From positions 62,001-126,000 of the forward strand of contig JAUIGE010000016.1 in assembly GCA_030430205.1 (NCBI GenBank): 64,000 nt of DNA, read 5' to 3'. The notes under the pieces were generated by a model. It worked only from the letters and a program-made list of their open reading frames with translations, did no database searches and had not been told where the DNA came from. Origin of the DNA: Bacteroidia bacterium (GTDB lineage: Bacteria; Bacteroidota; Bacteroidia; J057). The position numbers and the translations under genes were made by a program. Positions 59,400 through 64,000 of this stretch are shown one piece after another (within the stretch, counting starts at the first letter, position 1; every line of letters starts with the position of its first letter).

Positions 59400-61388
59400 A
59401 TGAAAAAGACAGTTATACTCTTCTCCCTATTTCTTTTCCTTTTTGCTGGAAAAAACCATCTCCAGGCTCAAACGATACTGAGCGACACCCTTTTTGCTGA
59501 TACCACGCTGACCGCCTCGGGCAATCCTTATATGGTAACCACTGTGCTGGTTATTCCCGATTCAGTGATGTTGACAGTAGGGCAGGGGGTAAAAATCATT
59601 TTTAAACCAGCTAGCTTTGTGCGCCTGGAAGGCAGCCTGCGGATAAATGGCACTGCCACAGACTCCGTCTATATGGTGGGGGAAAACGGCGCGCTTGCCG
59701 GAAATACCTTCAACAGGATCTGGGAAGGAATCCGCTTTTATGGCGGAGAATTACACGCCAATTATTTGGTAGGGGCTCATAGCTGGAATTTTTTGACTGA
59801 TTTTCAATCTGCTGATATTCAGGTGAGAAACAGCAGCTTTTTGTACAATGTGGGTGGTGTAGATATCCGAAACGGCGCTTATTTTGACAGCTGTCATTTT
59901 GCTTTTGGCGCGACAGGCCTGCGCATCACTAGCCCCACAGAAGTGCGAAATTCCCTGATCGAGGGCTTATATACAGGAGTGGATGGAACCTATGCCACCG
60001 TGAAAAATAGCGTGATCCGGGACAACCGAATCGGGATGACCTCAAATGGCAGCCGACTGGAAAATTGTATTGTGAGAAATAACCTGAGAGGCGTCCAATT
60101 GGAATACAACGGCCTTGTTCTCCTCAATAAGGATACCTCCTATCTGTTTGATAATCAAATTATTGACAATCAATTCGGCATCTGGATCAGAGATATACAA
60201 TACGACAAAGCCGTCATCGCCAACAATGTGATCTGCAACGATTCCATGAATCTTTCCTTTGGCAATGTGCCCCTGATAGACGTGCGCGACAACTGCTGGT
60301 GCTCTGCTGACAGAAATGAAATCGTGCAGAAAATCGAATGGCTCAATACGACCGCTCCTTTCTCTCCTTATATCTTCGAACCTTTTCAACAGGACTGTAC
60401 CCCAGACGATGTCTGGCCCGGTGACGCCAACCACGACCAGGTCGCGGACATGCGCGACATCCTGGCCATCGGCCAGTTTTTCGGGCAGACGGGCCCCGCC
60501 CGTCCCAACGCCAGCCTCAGCTGGCAAGGCCAGCCCGCCCCGGACTGGGGCACTGCCCAGCCCAATGGCTTCGACATCAAGCATGTCGATTGTGATGGCG
60601 ATAGCAGCATCGCCTGGGCCGATACGCTGGCGATTCGCCAGAATTATGGCCTGAGCCACCGCTCCCGCCGCCCGGCGGCGAGCAACCATGGCGTGCCGCT
60701 TATCCTGCAAGCGCCCGCAACCATGCTTCATCCCGGCGATACCGCCCGCATGCCCATCATCCTGGGGACCATAGACACCATGGCCGTCAATATGTACGGC
60801 ATCGCCTTTTCCATCTATTATGATTCGGCTCAGGTGCTGCCGACGCCCGGCATTCGCTTCCTCAATTCCTGGCTGGGAACACCCGGCACAGACCTGATCA
60901 CCTTTTACCATGTCGATACCCTCGACAGCCGCATAGACATCGCACTGGCGCGCAACAACCAGCTGGCCCGTTCGGGCTATGGGCAGATCGCCGAGCTCAT
61001 CGTCGTCATTGACGACGACATCGCCAAGCGCCAGATACCGCTTGCTTTGAGCATGGCAAATCCTTTTGCCATGGATGAAAATGGCGCAGAGGAGCCGGTG
61101 AAGCTGATTGTAGGGAGCGTGCAGGTGCAAACGGCTTTGCAGGCAGAAATAGCTTCCACTTTCGCTATTTTCCCCAATCCGACCAACGAATTTGTGACCA
61201 TCACTGCTGAGCAGCTTCAGCCTTATGACATCCAGCTTTTTGATGCCCAGGGAAGGCAGATCAAAGCCTGGGAAAAGCTTTTTGGAAAAAATACACTGGA
61301 TGTGGGAGCATTGCCTGAGGGATTTTACCTCATGCGGATTCGTGTAGATGCGGGTACTTTTTTTGAAAAAGTGATTATTCGGAGATAA
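59400..61388 (+). CDS. Secreted beta-helix protein with dockerin-like, cohesin-like and T9SS domains (copy 2)
   Basis: This 662-residue protein starts at ATG 59400, giving a standard signal peptide (M-K-K-T-V-I-L-F). A GTG 24 bases upstream would add a non-signal leader. It has the same order as the preceding gene: a beta-helix (about 70-310), dockerin-like motifs (G-D-A-N-H-D-Q-V-A-D and D-C-D-G-D-S-S-I-A), a cohesin-like domain (V-N-M-Y-G-I-A-F-S-I-Y-Y-D, then G-Q-I-A-E-L-I-V-V-I-D-D-D) and a T9SS type A domain (F-P-N-P-T-N-E-F-V). Identity to copy 1 is highest in the dockerin/cohesin part and lower in the helix, which suggests that the binding surface of the helix has diverged while the assembly part is conserved. 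Confidence 0.75.
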   Translation: MKKTVILFSLFLFLFAGKNHLQAQTILSDTLFADTTLTASGNPYMVTTVLVIPDSVMLTVGQGVKIIFKPASFVRLEGSLRINGTATDSVYMVGENGALAGNTFNRIWEGIRFYGGELHANYLVGAHSWNFLTDFQSADIQVRNSSFLYNVGGVDIRNGAYFDSCHFAFGATGLRITSPTEVRNSLIEGLYTGVDGTYATVKNSVIRDNRIGMTSNGSRLENCIVRNNLRGVQLEYNGLVLLNKDTSYLFDNQIIDNQFGIWIRDIQYDKAVIANNVICNDSMNLSFGNVPLIDVRDNCWCSADRNEIVQKIEWLNTTAPFSPYIFEPFQQDCTPDDVWPGDANHDQVADMRDILAIGQFFGQTGPARPNASLSWQGQPAPDWGTAQPNGFDIKHVDCDGDSSIAWADTLAIRQNYGLSHRSRRPAASNHGVPLILQAPATMLHPGDTARMPIILGTIDTMAVNMYGIAFSIYYDSAQVLPTPGIRFLNSWLGTPGTDLITFYHVDTLDSRIDIALARNNQLARSGYGQIAELIVVIDDDIAKRQIPLALSMANPFAMDENGAEEPVKLIVGSVQVQTALQAEIASTFAIFPNPTNEFVTITAEQLQPYDIQLFDAQGRQIKAWEKLFGKNTLDVGALPEGFYLMRIRVDAGTFFEKVIIRR

Positions 61389-61397
61389 AGCCCTGCT

Positions 61398-62540
61398 TTA
61401 GTCACAAGGCAAAAAGACCCACAGCTCCGGTCGCCCCAGGTTTCCGGGCCCGGCCCGGGAGACAAGGCCGAGGCCGGCCCAGGAGAGAAAGAGCATCATA
61501 TAGGAAGCATTCCATGCGCCCCGGATGTGCTTTTTCATAAAAAGATGTTGCAGGCGTTTTTCGACGGAGGGGATAGCTGAAAAAATCGCTTCGAGCGGAT
61601 TTCGTTTGCAAGGCTGTTCGCCCTGAAGCTTATTGGTGAAGGAGATGGCTTGCTGAAGCTTGAATTCGCAAGCGCCTTTGGCGTGGGTCCAGCTGTCTAC
61701 TTCCATGCTTCCTCTTCTGCTGAGCAGGGCGAGCAGGCCTGTGTGGCCGAGTGTGCAAAAAAGGCTAAACCAAAAGATGGTGTGCAGCAGGCCTGCTACG
61801 CTGGAAAGCGGCTGAGGACTCAGCCAGGCAGCGATGCTAAACCATATCAGGTTCCAGAGGATGGCCGCAAAGAGGCCGCGGCTCCGGCTGCCGGAGATGA
61901 CTGTGCCGAGCCTGCGCGCGCGCAGGGTGCTCATGACTTCGGTGGGTAGGTTCTCCTGCCAATGGGCAGGGATGATGATGCCTTCCCGCCCGGGAGGGCC
62001 AGCTACGCCGCCAGTGAAAGCTTCATCTTCACTCTCCACTGTATGGATGCGCAGGCGGCTGAGTGCGCCATCTTCTATGGGCAATCTGCCCGATTTGACT
62101 CGCCTGAGCGGGGCGAGGAGTTTGGCAAAGAAAAACTGAAATCGCGCCAGCAGAATCATGTGTACGCCTACAAAGGCGATACTGCCCCAAAATCCCAGAT
62201 GCTCCGCTACGCGGAGCAGGGCCAGGCTTGCCAGCCATAAATATGCTGCGTGCAGCAGGCTGCCTCTGCACCACTTGGACAGCCAATTAGTGAAGGTAGA
62301 GGAGGACCGACCATGTTTTTTAGGTAAAAGATATCCGCCCCAAAAGTCAAATGCAAAGCCCAATAGGACATAACAACCCCAAAAGGTCGCCAGGGTGATT
62401 TCGGGACCATGCCCACAGCTCGCAAAGACAGTTCCTCCATCAAGGACAAGCCCCAATATAGATATAGTCGCCCAAAACCCCAGGCTCAGCAAGCCTACCC
62501 GCCAGCGTACACACCCATATATAAAACTGTCATTTGTCAT
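61398..62540 (-). CDS. Polytopic membrane protein, possibly a degenerate M48/M56-like family
   Basis: This 380-residue protein has about six hydrophobic segments (around 15-35, 45-70, 92-112, 115-140, 220-245 and 250-275) and a late seventh near 350. The middle part (about 170-225) has F-T-G-G-V-A-G-P-P-G-R-E-G-I-I-I-P and L-R-A-R-R-L-G-T-V-I-S-G-S-R-S-R-G, resembling the activation or pre-catalytic region of membrane M48/M56 peptidases. No H-E-x-x-H zinc motif is visible where it would be expected, so if homologous it is inactive. No neighbour explains it. It converges with the second beta-helix gene with a gap of 9 bases. Confidence 0.45.
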   Translation of the reverse strand: MTNDSFIYGCVRWRVGLLSLGFWATISILGLVLDGGTVFASCGHGPEITLATFWGCYVLLGFAFDFWGGYLLPKKHGRSSSTFTNWLSKWCRGSLLHAAYLWLASLALLRVAEHLGFWGSIAFVGVHMILLARFQFFFAKLLAPLRRVKSGRLPIEDGALSRLRIHTVESEDEAFTGGVAGPPGREGIIIPAHWQENLPTEVMSTLRARRLGTVISGSRSRGLFAAILWNLIWFSIAAWLSPQPLSSVAGLLHTIFWFSLFCTLGHTGLLALLSRRGSMEVDSWTHAKGACEFKLQQAISFTNKLQGEQPCKRNPLEAIFSAIPSVEKRLQHLFMKKHIRGAWNASYMMLFLSWAGLGLVSRAGPGNLGRPELWVFLPCD

Positions 62541-62666
62541 ATTTAGAAAAGAATAAGCCTGCTTGAGAGAAAATTTTTGGTGGCAAAAGGAAAAACTATT
62601 TTGCTTATGCTTGTGTCAATTTTGACATCTTTGCGTTGTACTAATAGCCTTTTGAATAGCTAAAAT

Positions 62667-63503
62667 ATGAGATTCCCCCTATATAATAGAATTCCTATGC
62701 TAATAACCCTAATCTGGCGGGCTTGTTTGAAAAATGTGAATATTTCGCCTTTCAAGGCAGATTTCATGCCTTTATTATTGCTGGGAGTGGGGCTCATTTT
62801 GGGTACACATGCAGCCATGGGGCAGCGAAATCCCAGCATAGGCCTGAGCGTAGGAGCATCTACTTTATCCGGCAATATGGGCTTTATGTTTGACTCCAGC
62901 CTGGATCCGCCGCACCGTGATTTTGGCTTTTCCGGAGGCCTGACGGCTTTCATACCCCTGGAGATGGACCTGCATCTTACGGTGGGAGCGATTGGGAACT
63001 ATGAGCGCTCACATTTTCATACAGACCTGGGCAATGAGAGAGATATCGTCACGGGTTACTTTCATTATGGATATATGCAATTTCCCATTTTGCTCAACCA
63101 TGCTCCTCTGCATAACAGCAAGCAGTTTTTTGTGATAAAGGAGTTTTTTGGATTTGGGCTGAATGTGGGAAATTATTTTGATGCACCCATTGACACGGAA
63201 TTTGACAATCCACGCTATGCATATCGTACCCTGGTGACTTCCAAATGGGGATTTAACCCTGAATTCATTATCGGCGTGGGCCTTATCAGTCGCCAATTGA
63301 AATTTGGCAGAATACATTACAGCGCAAGCCTGCATATAGATGTGGCCCGAAACCAGAACTTTCAGGCATGGCTGGTGGACCGCGAAAGCAACCAGCAAAG
63401 GTTTGTCGAGTATAGTATGCGAGGGGTAAAAGGGCAATTTAGCCTGACTTATTATCCTTCTTTTCATATCAAAAAGAAGAGTTGCTATCGTTTTGGACGA
63501 TGA
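62667..63503 (+). CDS. Outer-membrane beta-barrel protein
   Basis: This 278-residue protein has a hydrophobic export stretch (M-P-L-L-L-L-G-V-G-L-I-L-G-T-H-A-A-M-G-Q) at residues 34-53, and the mature part begins with P-S-I-G-L-S-V-G-A-S-T-L-S-G. Amphipathic beta strands alternate throughout, in the style of PorT/OmpA-like membrane barrels (G-L-T-A-F-I-P-L, L-H-L-T-V-G-A-I-G, F-S-L-T-Y-Y-P). Starts at residue 1, 11 or 34 are possible. Residue 34 would remove the odd leader but leave few basic residues, so the true start is unclear. Function unknown; it lies beside the next secreted protein. Confidence 0.65.
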   Translation: MRFPLYNRIPMLITLIWRACLKNVNISPFKADFMPLLLLGVGLILGTHAAMGQRNPSIGLSVGASTLSGNMGFMFDSSLDPPHRDFGFSGGLTAFIPLEMDLHLTVGAIGNYERSHFHTDLGNERDIVTGYFHYGYMQFPILLNHAPLHNSKQFFVIKEFFGFGLNVGNYFDAPIDTEFDNPRYAYRTLVTSKWGFNPEFIIGVGLISRQLKFGRIHYSASLHIDVARNQNFQAWLVDRESNQQRFVEYSMRGVKGQFSLTYYPSFHIKKKSCYRFGR

Positions 63504-63597
63504 GGCCAGTAGGCAGTATACGGCTTACTGGAAAATTGCTCAGCATTTTGTAACTTACTATTTGAACGTAAAAACCAAAAGCTGAAATTTCAACCGT

Positions 63598-64000
63598 ATG
63601 CGCCTTACATTGCTGTTAAGCATGTTCCTGGCTTTTGCTGCAATACGCATGCAGGGACAAGTCCAGATTCCTGATATATATGGCTATACATTGAGTCATT
63701 CAGATTCGCTGAATGGGCCAGCTTATCAGTGGGTAGATATTCGCATGCTCGGGAGCCGCGTGCAGGGTCTGGAAGACGACCTTTGGGTGGGGCCCATAGA
63801 TATGGGGATGGATTTTCCCTATTATTGGTATATGCGTAACAAAGTCTGGATCAGCGACAATGGCGTGATCGCCTTTCGGCCCAATCCCGTCATAGCCGAC
63901 CTGAATCCGGTAGGATTTCCCCTGCTGCCGCAGGCAGATGGGCGGGAGGACCTGCTCGCTCCCTTCATGACCGACCTTACCTTCATCGGCACCAATAATC
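63598..64000 (+). CDS. Secreted protein, N-terminal part (truncated by the window)
   Basis: A reading frame starts at ATG 63598 and stays open to the window end (134 codons). It begins with a signal peptide (M-R-L-T-L-L-L-S-M-F-L-A-F-A-A-I-R-M-Q-G) followed by a domain in which W-V-G-P-I-D-M-G-M-D-F-P-Y-Y and V-W-I-S-D-N-G-V-I-A-F are spaced as in the NIDO/gliding-type secreted proteins of Bacteroidota ('GPIxIGFxFxFY...VxISxNGxIxF'). The rest of the gene is outside the window, so T9SS sorting is not visible. Confidence 0.7.
   Translation, partial: MRLTLLLSMFLAFAAIRMQGQVQIPDIYGYTLSHSDSLNGPAYQWVDIRMLGSRVQGLEDDLWVGPIDMGMDFPYYWYMRNKVWISDNGVIAFRPNPVIADLNPVGFPLLPQADGREDLLAPFMTDLTFIGTNN

Noticed and set aside
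60042-61130. Minus-strand reading frame of 362 codons
   Set aside because: Antisense to the second beta-helix gene, with no recognisable motif.

Overview
The window reads as chromosomal DNA from a Bacteroidota bacterium, most likely from the Saprospiria/Lewinella side of the phylum. Several secreted proteins end in type IX secretion (T9SS) sorting domains. There is a large TonB receptor with an N-terminal carboxypeptidase-regulatory-like domain, a PorV/PorQ-family barrel, a LytS-type histidine kinase, and few recognisable Shine-Dalgarno sites. No rRNA, tRNA, CRISPR array, prophage or intact insertion sequence was seen. The taxonomic placement is inference.

Layout. 1-3042: the end of hemW, a Wzz-like chain-length protein, cmk and ispH. 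3075-4878: an accessory patch with a Uma2-type nuclease, an antitoxin-like small protein and an orphan secreted protein with a TonB-plug-like motif. 5053-10613: a tight five-gene operon with a threonine-synthase-like PLP enzyme, a DUF1611 (DgcN-like) protein, a PP-loop protein resembling MurL, a creatininase-family amidohydrolase and a dipeptide-epimerase-type enolase. Three of the five belong to families that act on glutamate, D-glutamate or glutamyl peptides. 10710-26563: a histidine kinase, an M16/S9/M16 peptidase set, a degenerate Dps-like protein, a sortilin/BNR-repeat T9SS protein, a nuclease with a C-terminal OB-like domain, a serine hydrolase, a GHL10 glycosidase, a thioredoxin-fold/LysM fusion without redox cysteines, and an M48 lipoprotein peptidase. 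Heptanucleotide tandem repeats sit between several of these genes. 28830-37708: a TonB receptor, a large secreted protein and a PorV-like barrel in one operon. 37850-42254: greA, a HIT protein, a propeller protein, DUF2892 and MscS.

42324-55078 is the most unusual region. It is a co-directional minus-strand run that begins with a Septu-like ATPase/HNH pair. It continues with a ClpB-like ATPase that carries a release-factor-like C-terminus without GGQ, an AT-rich AlbA_2 regulator, a second Clp/release-factor-like fusion and a third Clp-like ATPase. All three Clp-like proteins have a ruined Walker B in the first AAA+ ring and lack the canonical GYVG pore loop in the second, so they are probably not ordinary unfoldases. 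This is my main candidate for an undescribed system, possibly a defence or translation-linked stress response.

55406-64000: a helical-repeat protein, two tandem beta-helix/dockerin-like/cohesin-like T9SS proteins, a membrane protein, an outer-membrane barrel and the start of another secreted protein. All family assignments come from reading motifs by eye; no database search was run.
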